In this document: piece by piece, positions 7,977-16,211 of the stretch
Position numbering within the stretch: position 1 is the first letter of the stretch
How the letters are laid out: every line of letters starts with the position of its first letter
DNA from: Enhygromyxa salina
GTDB taxonomy: Bacteria; Myxococcota_A; Polyangia; Nannocystales; Nannocystaceae
Length of the DNA stretch: 64,000 bases
Direction of reading: 5' to 3'
Assembly (NCBI RefSeq): GCF_000737335.2
Contig: NZ_JMCC02000023.1
Coordinates: 1 to 64,000 of the forward strand
Notes under the pieces: model-generated
The model's input: only the letters and a program-made list of their open reading frames with translations
What the model was told of the DNA's origin: nothing
Databases searched by the model: none
Made by a program: the position numbers and the translations under genes

Positions 7977-8602
7977 GGTGCGGGGAACTCGGAGCCTTCT
8001 TCGCCGGTTCCATAGCGTCGCACATAGACCTTACGAAATGACTTGCACGCGCGGAACAACAGCACGTCGAGGGTCCCGATCGTGACGTCGAGTTGCTCGG
8101 CCGCGTACTGGCGCGAGCGCTTCTCGAACATCCGAAGCTCGAGGACATGACGGTAGCGCGGGTTGAGATCGCTCATGCACGCGTCGATGCGCTCGCGCAG
8201 CGCGTCCGAGAGTTCGGATCGGCCAAGCAGTGACTCGGCGTTGCTGTCCGAGACGTCGGGGATCTGCTGCTCGAAGCCCTCGGGCCAGGCGGTCGTGCGG
8301 CCGGCCTTGCGCAGGTGGTCCAGGCACAGGTTCTTGCCGATGCGGATCAACCATGGAAGCAGACCCTTTCCCTGCCAGGTGAAACGCCGAAGGTTTTCCA
8401 TCGCGCGGACGAAGGTGTCGGCGAGCAGATCCTCGGCGAGGTTTCGATCGCGGACCAACGGCATGATCGCGCAGCGGAACACGGTGTTGGCGTGGAGCAT
8501 GTAGAGCTCGCGGAATGCTCGTTGGTCGCCTGCTTGGGCGCGCTCCACGAGCTCCCGCTCGAGTTCTGGGCTGGTCGCATGGGGTGGGGTCTCGTTCGCC
8601 AC
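7973..8602 (-). CDS. ECF-type RNA polymerase sigma factor
   Basis: This protein of about 209 residues has sigma region 2 (AFRELYMLHANTVFRCAIMP, LAEDLLADTFVRAMENL, WLIRIGKNLCLDHLR) and region 4 (LNPRYRHVLELRMFEKRSRQ, with a helix-turn-helix around YAAEQLDVTIGTLDVLLFRA), so it should direct a small envelope regulon. The GTG at 8602 gives the usual family length; the frame stays open to 8755, and that extension is Pro/Arg-rich and unlikely to be translated. It heads a four-gene operon whose members all overlap by 4 bp. Autoregulation is probable but no promoter motif was firmly identified. Confidence 0.85.
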   Translation of the reverse strand: MANETPPHATSPELERELVERAQAGDQRAFRELYMLHANTVFRCAIMPLVRDRNLAEDLLADTFVRAMENLRRFTWQGKGLLPWLIRIGKNLCLDHLRKAGRTTAWPEGFEQQIPDVSDSNAESLLGRSELSDALRERIDACMSDLNPRYRHVLELRMFEKRSRQYAAEQLDVTIGTLDVLLFRACKSFRKVYVRRYGTGEEGSEFPAP

Positions 8603-9077
8603 TGGCGTCCTTGGCGTCGAATGCCCGAAGGATGGGTGCCGCCGTGCGCGAGTGGTGTCCTCGCGCGGCAAACGGGCCCTGCCAGGCCACCTTACATCGC
8701 CCGCCTCGGGGCGAGGTGAGGGGTTTGGCGGAGATGGTTGGGCTGGAGGGATCATCCTGGGGCTTGCATGGTGGGGGGGCTCACACGCTGGCCAAGGCCA
8801 CTGACTTCGAGCTGTGCGAGGCCGGCTTCTGCCCCGCTCCGTGGATGGCCGGACAAGGCAATCCGACCATTCCTAACGGCGAAACTCATGGACGTGGGGC
8901 AACTTACAAGACTCGCTCGAGGTTTTTTGAAAGCGGCTTGCGCGAAACCCGTTGGGCGCGACTTGCCCAGGCGGGATGACCAAAACAAGCCAACGCGCGC
9001 GGGTGTCACACGCGATGCGGTGTCTCTCCGCTTGACCGGGGCATGGCACGGGCGTAGTCACAGGCCGCCGGATCGCA
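8603..9077. other. Divergent intergenic region, no convincing gene
   Basis: This 475-bp spacer separates the minus-strand sigma operon from the plus-strand TolC-like gene, so it should hold both promoters. ORFs crossing it have codon use unlike neighbouring genes and no recognisable domain. TTGACC at 9032-9037 lies 17 bp before TAGTCA at 9055-9060, which is a weak candidate promoter for the TolC-like gene. Confidence 0.4.
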
Positions 9078-10772
9078 GTGCCCAGCTCTCTTTCAGCCCT
9101 GCTCGTGTGCGGCGTCCTGACCTGGGCGCCGCCGCCATCTGATCCTCTTCCGCCCGACGCCGGGCCGGAGCCCGCCGTGGCGCCCGCCGCAGATGTGGAG
9201 GGGCCCGCGCCCACGTCCACGCCTACGCCGGCGTTCAAGGACACCGGTGAGGTTGAGCTGCCGTACCAGACGGAGGAGCTGCAGTTGTCCGAGGTGCTCG
9301 AGCTCGCGCTCGTAGAGAACCTGGATCTGCAAAACCGCTTGGTCGCGATCGAGATCTCCGAAGCGCAGATCCTCGCAGCATCGGGTGCCTTCGACGTGAC
9401 GATCACCGCTGGGGTCGCGGCCTCGGTCCAGGTCAGCAAGCCACGCGGATCCGCGTTCGTGTTCAGCACCGGGTCGCGCTCGGTCTCGGCCAACTTTGGG
9501 GTCAGCCGGCGGCTCGAGACCGGCGGCAACCTCTCGCTCACGGTCGACGTCGCGCGCACGCTGACAGATCAGCCGATCAGCTTTTTCAACCCGGCGCTCG
9601 GCTCGGCGTCGCTGGCCCAGTACCAGGTCCGCCCCACGCTGACCTTCATGCACCCGTTGCTCAAGGGCATGGGTGTTCGGGTCAACCGGGCGGCACAGGA
9701 TCGGGCCCGACTCGCGCGCTCGAGCGCCGAGGCCGATCAGCTGGTCACCGCACAGAACTTGGTGCGGGATCTGATCGGCGCCTACTGGGACGTGCTCGCG
9801 GCCCAGCGTGACCTCGAGAACAAGCGGCAGTCTGTCGAGCTCGCCAAAGAGCAGCTCGCCCGGACCCAGGCGCAAGTCAGCGCGGGTCGGCTGGCCGCGG
9901 TCGAGTCCAAGGCCGTCGAGCAGAGCCTCGCCCAGCGCGAGACCGATGTGTTGCTGGCCGAGAACCTGCTGCTCGACACCAGCTTGGGCCTGCGCACGCT
10001 GATGGGTCAGGAGTTCGCCGGGCGCGAGGTCTTGGGGGTCGTGCCAACCACGGATCCGGTCGAGTCGATCGTGCCCGAGCCGGTCGACATGCAAGGCGCG
10101 ATCGATCGCGCGCTCGCGGCCAACCCGGCCGTGCGCCAGCTGGAGATCGCCCTCGCGAGCAAGCGCATCGACGAGATCGAGACCGTCAACCAGCGGCTGC
10201 CGCAGCTCGACTTCACCGGCACCTTCACGCCGCAGGGCCGCAGCGTCGACGCGCTCCCAGATCCATCAACGGGCGAGTCGGGCACGACCGGCAGCTGGGG
10301 CGAGGCGTTTCGCAACTTCGGCACCGACAGCGTCTCGCGCGACGGGCTGTTCGCCGAGTACACGGTCAGCGGCGCCTTGGATCTGACTTGGTCGGTCCAG
10401 AACCGGGCCGCGAAGGGCAACCATCAGCGCGTGCTCGCCGAGATGCGGCAGGCCGAGGTCAACCTCAAGTCGATCCGCCAGAGCACGGCGACGCAGGTGA
10501 TCACCGCGACCAACAGCTTGCGTTCGGCCACCAAGCAGATCGAGCTTGGCCAGGTGTCGGTCGAGCTGGCCGAGCAGAACCTGGCCGCCGAGCAGGCGCG
10601 CTTCGAGGTCGGCCGGGCAACCAACTACGACGTGTTGTTTCGGATCGACGAGCTGTTGAATGCGCAGACGACCTTGCTGCGGGCCGGGTTGGACTACCTG
10701 CGGGCGCGCGCGCAGCTGCAGGCCCTGACTGGCGAGATCCTGCCGGCTTACGGTCTGGACATTCCGGGGTAG
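9078..10772 (+). CDS. TolC-family outer-membrane efflux protein
   Basis: This 564-residue protein has an N-terminal signal peptide, a Pro-rich acidic linker (residues 15-55), then two long TolC repeats of alternating helices and beta strands. Typical OEP features are LSEVLELALVENLDLQNR near residue 70, GAYWDVLAAQRDLENKRQSV, and VELAEQNLAAEQARFEVGRA near the end. It would form a trimeric outer-membrane channel for an efflux pump or type I secretion system. No inner-membrane pump or adaptor lies beside it, so its partner must be encoded elsewhere. The start is GTG 9078. Confidence 0.88.
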   Translation: MPSSLSALLVCGVLTWAPPPSDPLPPDAGPEPAVAPAADVEGPAPTSTPTPAFKDTGEVELPYQTEELQLSEVLELALVENLDLQNRLVAIEISEAQILAASGAFDVTITAGVAASVQVSKPRGSAFVFSTGSRSVSANFGVSRRLETGGNLSLTVDVARTLTDQPISFFNPALGSASLAQYQVRPTLTFMHPLLKGMGVRVNRAAQDRARLARSSAEADQLVTAQNLVRDLIGAYWDVLAAQRDLENKRQSVELAKEQLARTQAQVSAGRLAAVESKAVEQSLAQRETDVLLAENLLLDTSLGLRTLMGQEFAGREVLGVVPTTDPVESIVPEPVDMQGAIDRALAANPAVRQLEIALASKRIDEIETVNQRLPQLDFTGTFTPQGRSVDALPDPSTGESGTTGSWGEAFRNFGTDSVSRDGLFAEYTVSGALDLTWSVQNRAAKGNHQRVLAEMRQAEVNLKSIRQSTATQVITATNSLRSATKQIELGQVSVELAEQNLAAEQARFEVGRATNYDVLFRIDELLNAQTTLLRAGLDYLRARAQLQALTGEILPAYGLDIPG

Positions 10773-10774
10773 TC

Positions 10775-11533
10775 GTGGCGCCGGACTGGTCAGCGATCCT
10801 CGACCAACGTGATCACCGGCCGTATCCGCTGCCGGACCGGCCCTGGCACATGACGATGTCGTGGCTGGATCTGTTGTTTGCACATTGGAGCTTTGACCCC
10901 GCCGTGATCGCGGCGTTGCTGCCCGCAGGGTTGGAGCTCGACACCCACAACGGGCGCGCGTGGGTTGGCGTGGTGCCGTTTCGAATGGAGCACGTGGGGC
11001 CGCGGGGGCTCAATTGGGTGCCCGGGGTCTCGGCCTTTCCCGAGCTCAATGTGCGGACTTATGTGACCGCGGGGGGCAAGCCAGGGGTGTGGTTCTTTAG
11101 CTTGGACGCCGCGAGCAAGGTGGCCGTGGCCGCGGCTCGGGCTGGGTTTCACCTGCCGTATTTTCGGGCGCGGATGCGCTGTGAAGAGCGCGATGGGTGG
11201 ATCGAGTATCGCAGCGAGCGGCGTCACCGAGGGGCCCCAGCGGGGGAGTTCATCGGGCGCTATCGCGGGGTTGGGGAGCGCTATCTGAGCTCGGTCGGGA
11301 CGCTCGAGCAATGGTTGACCGAGCGCTATTGTCTGTACGCGCAGGATCGACGCGGGCGGATTCTTCGCGGCGAGATTCACCACGAGCCGTGGCCGCTGCA
11401 GCGGGCCCAGGCCGAGATCGAGCGGTGTACGGTGACGGACGGGTGGGGGATCGTGCTGCCGGATGACGAGCCGGTGTTGCACTTCGTGCGGCGGATCGAT
11501 GTTGTCGGGTGGTTGCTCGAAGCCGTGTCCTGA
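10775..11533 (+). CDS. DUF2071 (YqjF-like) family protein
   Basis: This 252-residue protein matches the DUF2071/YqjF family, related to the acetoacetate decarboxylase fold. Visible segments are RPWHMTMSWLDLLFAHWSFD near the start, GRAWVGVVPFRMEHV, FPELNVRTYVTAGGKPGVWF, and FLTERYCLY-like TERYCLYAQ with the HEPWPL segment. The enzymatic activity of the family is not established. GTG 10775 lies 3 bp after the TolC-like stop and begins the family homology; the frame is open further upstream only through the TolC-like gene. Confidence 0.8.
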   Translation: MAPDWSAILDQRDHRPYPLPDRPWHMTMSWLDLLFAHWSFDPAVIAALLPAGLELDTHNGRAWVGVVPFRMEHVGPRGLNWVPGVSAFPELNVRTYVTAGGKPGVWFFSLDAASKVAVAAARAGFHLPYFRARMRCEERDGWIEYRSERRHRGAPAGEFIGRYRGVGERYLSSVGTLEQWLTERYCLYAQDRRGRILRGEIHHEPWPLQRAQAEIERCTVTDGWGIVLPDDEPVLHFVRRIDVVGWLLEAVS

Positions 11534-11629
11534 GTTGGTTCCACCGTGGGTGAGGTTTGGCGCCGCGCTCGCGGACGACCCCCGGCGCTTTAGGTTGCCG
11601 TGCGACGCGCGTGACGGGTACGCTGCGTC

Positions 11630-12532
11630 ATGGCCTCGGCTTCCCTGTACTTCGCGGTGACCCTGCTCCTTGGTCCCCCTGTCCAAAAGCCAGCCGTAGG
11701 CCCCGCCGAGCCCGCAACCGGCGAAGCCGCGATCGCGCCCGCGCACGTCGACTCCGAGGCCGCGAGCTCGCCCGAGCCCGATCTGAGCACAGATCCCGAG
11801 GTCGGCCCGATCGCGGATCCGCCGGCAGACGCAGACCCAGATCCCGTCCCAGAGCCGCTCCCGGATTCGGGCGCCAACGAGCTCCCGAGCTGGCAGTCCG
11901 AGCCCGTGCCGCTGCCCACGGGCGATCCCAACGACGTCCAGGTCGTCGACGAGTGGGGCGTCCCGGTCGTCGTTCCGGTCGACCGTGGCCCCGCGAAAGG
12001 TGGTGGCTTCTACGCCGCTGCCGGCGGTCTGTTTGGCATCATGATCACGCGGCAGTGGGTGACCGCCCTGACTTGCTCCGACGTCTACTGCGGCAACCGG
12101 GGCTTCGTCGACCGCGCGCTCAGCCTGGGGACCATGGGCTTCGCGGCCGGCGGTGGCTGGTTCGACGGCCGCCGAGCCGCCTGGAAAGAAGACCGGGACG
12201 GCACGGGCCAAAAGAAGCTGACCGGGCGCCGCGCCGCTGGCTGGACCTTGTTCGCGCTGGGCGTCAGCGGTCTGATCGCCGACACCGTCCTCTACAACGT
12301 CTGCTACGACAAGGCGCTGGGCCCGTACACCCAGCTCGACGGCTTCAGCTACACCTGCTCGCCGGTCGCCTCTGTCGTCGTCTTGGACTTCTCGACCTTG
12401 TTCGGCGCGGTCGGCATGGGCCTTGGCATGTCCGCCGAGAGCCAGCTGAAGCATCGCAAGAAATACGAACTCAGCGTCGCACCCTGGGGCGGCCACGGTC
12501 AGGCTGGCCTGTCCCTCAGCGGCCGGTTTTAG
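11630..12532 (+). CDS. Membrane protein with Pro/Asp-rich periplasmic linker
   Basis: This 300-residue protein has an N-terminal hydrophobic segment (probable signal), a long Pro-, Ala- and acid-rich stretch (about residues 20-120), and then three to four hydrophobic segments between 125 and 275 (GGFYAAAGGLFGIMIT, AAGWTLFALGVSGLIADTVL, ASVVVLDFSTLFGAVGMGLG). Cysteines in CSDVYCG, NVCYDK and YTCSP may pair outside the membrane. The layout resembles the Pro-rich membrane proteins at 27531, 29927 and 54708, but no family is recognised. Confidence 0.65.
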   Translation: MASASLYFAVTLLLGPPVQKPAVGPAEPATGEAAIAPAHVDSEAASSPEPDLSTDPEVGPIADPPADADPDPVPEPLPDSGANELPSWQSEPVPLPTGDPNDVQVVDEWGVPVVVPVDRGPAKGGGFYAAAGGLFGIMITRQWVTALTCSDVYCGNRGFVDRALSLGTMGFAAGGGWFDGRRAAWKEDRDGTGQKKLTGRRAAGWTLFALGVSGLIADTVLYNVCYDKALGPYTQLDGFSYTCSPVASVVVLDFSTLFGAVGMGLGMSAESQLKHRKKYELSVAPWGGHGQAGLSLSGRF

Positions 12533-12578
12533 ACCCCACGCGGACACTCCAGCTCAGTCGTGCTAGGCATGCGCCCGC

Positions 12579-12887
12579 ATGCCCGTTGTTCGTCGACTGT
12601 TCCCCCTCGCGCTGTGTCTCGCGCTGCTGATGGGTTGTCGTGGTGAGCCGCAGATCATGCGGGTCGAGCTCGCCGTCGCGGGCATGACCTGCGACTCGTG
12701 TGTGCAGGCGATCACCCATGAAGTCGGGCGATTGGAGGGCGTGCGTTCGGTCGAGGTCGATCTCGAAGCAGGCACCGCCGTCGTCACCTTCACGCAAGGC
12801 GAGATCGAGCTCGCCGCGATCGAGCAGACGATCGAGAAGATCGGCTACGACGCGGAGCCCGGGGTCGCGACCGTCGAAAACCCCTAG
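12579..12887 (+). CDS. Lipoprotein with heavy-metal-associated (HMA) domain
   Basis: This 102-residue protein pairs a signal peptide ending in lipobox LLMGC (Cys near residue 20) with a complete HMA fold carrying the metal-binding GMTCDSC motif near residue 35. The HMA domain matches CopZ/MerP-type chaperones that bind Cu(I) or Hg(II) through two cysteines. Most bacterial HMA chaperones are cytosolic or, like MerP, soluble in the periplasm; a lipid-anchored one is less usual. The stop lies 11 bp before the left end of an IS1380-family element, so any downstream partner may have been displaced. Confidence 0.82.
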   Translation: MPVVRRLFPLALCLALLMGCRGEPQIMRVELAVAGMTCDSCVQAITHEVGRLEGVRSVEVDLEAGTAVVTFTQGEIELAAIEQTIEKIGYDAEPGVATVENP

Positions 12888-12897
12888 TGAGCGTCAG

Positions 12898-14726
12898 CTA
12901 GGCCTTGAATAAGCGCTGTAAAACAGCAAAAAGATGAAATTCACCTGAGGAGCCCAGCGTACGAGGGGTTGCGACACCTTCCGCGAACGCGACGAGGAGC
13001 TCTTCAGGTGAACCGAATCCTACTCCAAGAACTACGAGCCGAGAAGTACAAGATCGACCGCTGCCTCAGGCAAGCCAGGGGTGGCATGGCGCCGCGTGAC
13101 GACGGACCCGAGCTCGGGGCTGGCCGAGCTCGCTACGAGCTGTCGGGTCGAGTCCGAGCGATCTCGTTCGGCGGCATCGGTGCGATCCACAACCTGGTCC
13201 GCTCGCTCGGGCTTGCTGAGGCGCTTGACGAGTGGCTGCCGTTGCTCAGCCAGCACCGCCCCTATCACGAGTCGGATCACGTCCTCAATATCGCGTACAG
13301 CTTCCTGTGCGGAGGGCAGTCGCTCGATGACATCCACCGGCTCCGCTGCGACGGCGGCTACCTTCAAGCCTTGGGCGCTCGGTCTCTCCCAGCCCCGACG
13401 ACGGCGGGAGACTTCTGCCGGCGATTCACCGCCGACGATGTCGGCACGCTGACTGGGCTCATCAACGATGCGCGAGTGAAAGTCTGGCAACGCCGAGGCA
13501 AGGCGTTGCTGGGGCAGACCGCCCGCATCGATGTCGACAGCAGCATCGTCGGCACCACTGGCGAGTGCCGGAAAGGCATGGACATGTCCTACAAGGGTAT
13601 CTGGGGCTACCACCCTTTGCTGGTTTCGCTGGCGAACACCAACGAGCCGTTGTTTTTGGTTAACCGAAGCGGCAACCGGCCTTCGAGCGAGGGCGCCCCC
13701 GAACTCCTCGACGAAGCCGTCGCGCTGTGCCGCGGCGCTGGCTTCAAGAACGTCCTGATGCGAGGTGACTCGGCATTCTCGACGACCGAGCACTTCGATC
13801 GCTGGACCGAAGACGGCGTCCACTTCGTGTTTGGCTACGGTGGCGCTCCGACGCTCAAACAGCGTGCAGACGGGCTTCCAGAGGAGGACTACGCCAAACT
13901 CATCCGCAAGGCCGAGCGGGCGCTCGACGAAGAAAAAGTGCGTCGAGCCAAGCAGCCGCGGGTCAAGCAGTCCGTCGTCGAGGAGCGCGGCTACAAGGAC
14001 ATGCGGCTCGAGTCCGAGCACATCGCCGAATTTGCACACACGCCCGCGCGAGCCAAGAAGTCGTATCGGATGATCGTGCTGCGCAAGACGATCATCGAGG
14101 AGCGCTACCAGCGAAGCCTCGGCACCAACATTCGCTACTTCTTCTACGTGACCAACGACCCGGACCTCACCGCCGAGCAGGTCGTCATCGAGGCCAACGA
14201 ACGCTGCAACCAAGAGAACCTGATCGCGCAACTCAAGGGTGGGGTCCGCTCCCTGACGACCCCGCTCAACACGCTCGAGGCCAACTGGGCTTTGATGGTG
14301 ATGACGACGCTCGCGTGGTCGCTCAAAGCCTGGATCGCGCTCACGATGCCGTCGTCGCCCCGCTGGCAAGAGCGGCATGACGCCGAGTGGGAACAAGTCG
14401 TGCGCATGGACTTCCGCACCTTCGTGCTCGACTTCATGATGATCCCTGCGCAGATCGTAAACACAGGCCGCCGGCTGGTGTACCGGCTGCTGGCCTGGCG
14501 ACCATGTGCGCACATCCTCGTGCGTGCGCTCGAGGGATCGTGACCTCGGCCTGCCGGTCGCATGGTGCCCCGGCAGGCTGCGGAAACTTCAACCCCTCAC
14601 CCTACGAAGGAGGTCTGGTCGAAAAACAAGAGGTCAGCAGGGAGCACCGACCCCCGCAGACGGCAGCCTGTGTCTGCGGAGCGCGGCTCGCTTCTCTTCG
14701 GCCCGCAGCGCTTGATCAAGGCCTAG
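12898..14726 (+). mobile_element. IS1380-family insertion sequence with terminal inverted repeats
   Basis: A transposase gene lies between terminal inverted repeats: GCCTTGAATAAGCGCTG at 12902-12918 and CAGCGCTTGATCAAGGC at 14706-14722, which match at 15 of 17 positions. Both ends are flanked by CTAG (12898-12901 and 14723-14726), which can be read as a 4-bp target duplication. A 9-bp-stem hairpin at 14549-14578 follows the transposase stop. Intact ends and ORF suggest a recent or active copy. Only one full copy is present in this window. Confidence 0.85.
13008..14543 (+). CDS. IS1380-family DDE transposase
   Basis: This 511-residue transposase has DDE-type catalytic residues in RIDVDSSIVG (first Asp), MRGDSAFST (second Asp) and NERCNQENLIAQLKGG (Glu), the last being the usual IS1380 signature. 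Small GAGGAG precedes GTG 13008 by about ten bases, supporting that start over the open frame back to 12969. The C-terminal basic and aromatic region is complete (RRLVYRLLAWRPC). It should cut and paste the element between the repeats at 12902 and 14722. Confidence 0.9.
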   Translation: MNRILLQELRAEKYKIDRCLRQARGGMAPRDDGPELGAGRARYELSGRVRAISFGGIGAIHNLVRSLGLAEALDEWLPLLSQHRPYHESDHVLNIAYSFLCGGQSLDDIHRLRCDGGYLQALGARSLPAPTTAGDFCRRFTADDVGTLTGLINDARVKVWQRRGKALLGQTARIDVDSSIVGTTGECRKGMDMSYKGIWGYHPLLVSLANTNEPLFLVNRSGNRPSSEGAPELLDEAVALCRGAGFKNVLMRGDSAFSTTEHFDRWTEDGVHFVFGYGGAPTLKQRADGLPEEDYAKLIRKAERALDEEKVRRAKQPRVKQSVVEERGYKDMRLESEHIAEFAHTPARAKKSYRMIVLRKTIIEERYQRSLGTNIRYFFYVTNDPDLTAEQVVIEANERCNQENLIAQLKGGVRSLTTPLNTLEANWALMVMTTLAWSLKAWIALTMPSSPRWQERHDAEWEQVVRMDFRTFVLDFMMIPAQIVNTGRRLVYRLLAWRPCAHILVRALEGS

Positions 14727-14733
14727 TACCCTG

Positions 14734-14855
14734 CCGCACACCCTAAGTTCGATCCGGGTTATGCACGGCACTGAGGCCCGGTACAGCGTCGTCGCCGCTC
14801 CTCGCCCTTGGGCCTCAGCTCCGCACCTAACCCGGAACGAACTTAGGGTGTGCGG
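14734..14855. repeat. 122-bp inverted-repeat mini-element
   Basis: The arms 14734-14761 and 14828-14855 are 28-bp inverted copies with one mismatch, starting CCGCACACCCTAAGTTCG and ending in the complement. A second inner pair (CTGAGGCCC / GGGCCTCAG) makes the whole unit a long hairpin. It has no coding capacity and sits 8 bp beyond the right end of the IS. This looks like a miniature inverted-repeat element or REP-like palindrome. Confidence 0.75.
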
Positions 14856-14967
14856 CTCTAGGCCCGAATCAAGCGCTGCGCGCTCGGCTCGGGCCTACTA
14901 TATCTTCAAGGGAGCCTTCAAAAAGCCCGCTGGCCTCTCCAATTTAGCGCTTGATTCGGGGCTAGAG
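14856..14967. repeat. CTAG-ended mini-element (MITE-like) with IS-like termini
   Basis: The arms run from about 14855 to 14877 and 14946 to 14968, and match in inverted orientation with one mismatch in 23. The end CTAGGCCCGAATCAAGCGCT resembles the right end of the neighbouring IS (about 18 of 21 positions including CTAG). It carries no ORF. It may be a non-autonomous derivative moved by the IS1380 transposase. It directly abuts the preceding palindromic element. Confidence 0.72.
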
Positions 14968-14968
14968 C

Positions 14969-15143
14969 GCCAATCAGTGAGCACGGCGGCGACCCGCACT
15001 CGGTAGGCAACGTGTACCTGACCGCGGGGACGCACGACGACCCGATCGGCGTTGGGACGAATACCCACATCTTTTGTGGGTCGGGCGCGGATTGGGACCG
15101 CGACATGGACGGTGTTCGGCGGTTTGACGAGCGAAGCTCGTAG
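14969..15143 (+). pseudogene. 3' remnant of a GFA (formaldehyde-activating-enzyme-like) gene
   Basis: One frame reads GNVYLTAGTHDDPIGVGTNT, then HIFCGSGADWDRDMDGVRRF, then DERSS and a stop at 15141. This is the C-terminal pattern of glutathione-dependent formaldehyde-activating enzyme (GFA) domain proteins, which end in HIF...W...D.LP.FDE. No start codon or N-terminal zinc-binding cysteines are present, because the mini-element at 14856-14967 directly abuts the 5' side. The rest of the gene is not visible nearby, so it is a truncated relic. Confidence 0.65.
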
Positions 15144-15193
15144 CGGCGTGCTGCCACTTTGACAGCCTTCGCGTCGCGGACGAGATTGGATCG

Positions 15194-15816
15194 ATGACCG
15201 AGCCGACCGACTCACTGGATCCTGGCGACCCGCTCGCGGGCTTTCAGGCCGGGCAGCGCAAGCGTCGACTCGTGGGATTGGCGAGCACCGTAGTCGTCAT
15301 CGCGGTGGTCGGCGGCGCGTGGGCGTACTTGCGCGCGACCGGTCTGCCGCCGCTCGACCCCGAGCTCGCGCAAGACGTCGCCGAGGCGTTGGACTGCATC
15401 GACACCCTGCCGCGAGAAGAGCGCGCGCAGGTGGCCGCACACGCGATGGCCGAGCTCGAGGGCGAGCGGTTGCCGGCGGCGATGGTCGAGGCATTCAGGG
15501 CCGGCAGTGCGGTCCCACCCGACATGCTCAGCTTGGCGCTGGTGCGGCCGTTTCGGATGACGCCGACTCGCTGCGGGGGTGGACCGCCGCTTGCTCGGCG
15601 GGCGCCGACGCGATCTCGGATGTCGCGCGGACCGGGGACATCGACGCGTTGTTCGCCGACTGCGATCTGGGCCGATGGAGCTTGAACGACGGCACCGCGG
15701 CTCGACGAAAGAGCGCGGGTCGGCTGATCCTCGCCCACGCTGCGTGGGGCTGGCTCGATCACTACTCCGAGACCGAGCTCGAGCGTCGGGTGCTGCGAGT
15801 GTTCGTTCAAGGCTGA
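15194..15816 (+). pseudogene. Membrane-anchored protein gene with a frameshift
   Basis: The first part (ATG 15194) encodes a soluble N-terminus, one transmembrane helix (LVGLASTVVVIAVVGGAWAY, residues 27-46) and a helical region up to ALVRP. Near 15525-15560 good coding character moves to another frame, which continues SDDADSLRGWTAACSAGADA to RVLRVFVQG and a stop at 15816. A single-base deletion would explain this. It is either a recent pseudogene next to the IS zone or a sequencing error; unrepaired, the first frame ends at 15685 in Arg/Pro-rich noise. Function is unknown. Confidence 0.6.
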
Positions 15817-16211
15817 GAGATCGTCTCGAGCCCGCGGTGGTGGGCTGCTAGCACGCGAGGGCGTGGACCGGCTCGCTGAGGGTGTCACCGCAACCTCGGT
15901 TCGCAGACGTTAGCTTTGAAATCACGCCTTTGTGGCTTAGCGAGTGCAAAACCTGGGCCGAAGCGCATTCGTTTCTGGGGCCGGGCTGGGCCCCAGGTGC
16001 TAACGTGTCGACATGGTGCTCGAACAATCCGAGACATCGGAATGTGAAGAATCATCTCCGCTCATCCGTGGGGCTGACGGGGGTAGATGTTAGCGCCGCT
16101 GTATTCTTGGGTGTCCCACGAATGTAGATCGGTTCTGCGTTCGGGCGGCCATTGGTGCGGTTCCACGCCTGGCCTGGCCTGGCCTGCCTGGCCTTGGCTA
16201 ATTGAGAGACC
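15817..16211. other. Intergenic region, no convincing gene
   Basis: This 395-bp stretch holds a G/C hairpin (GGGGCC / GGCCCC around 15978-15994) and a pentamer-like CCTGG tandem near 16170-16195, just before the next gene. Short ORFs here have no domain or coding bias. It should contain the promoter of the secreted-protein gene at 16212. Confidence 0.4.

Noticed and set aside
8515..9142. Plus-strand ORFs across the sigma/TolC spacer
   Set aside because: They cross a divergent promoter region and the start of two genes, without recognisable domains.
15882..16127. 81-residue ORF before the secreted-protein gene
   Set aside because: Codon use is poor, no domain or ribosome binding site is seen, and it overlaps a hairpin and likely promoter.
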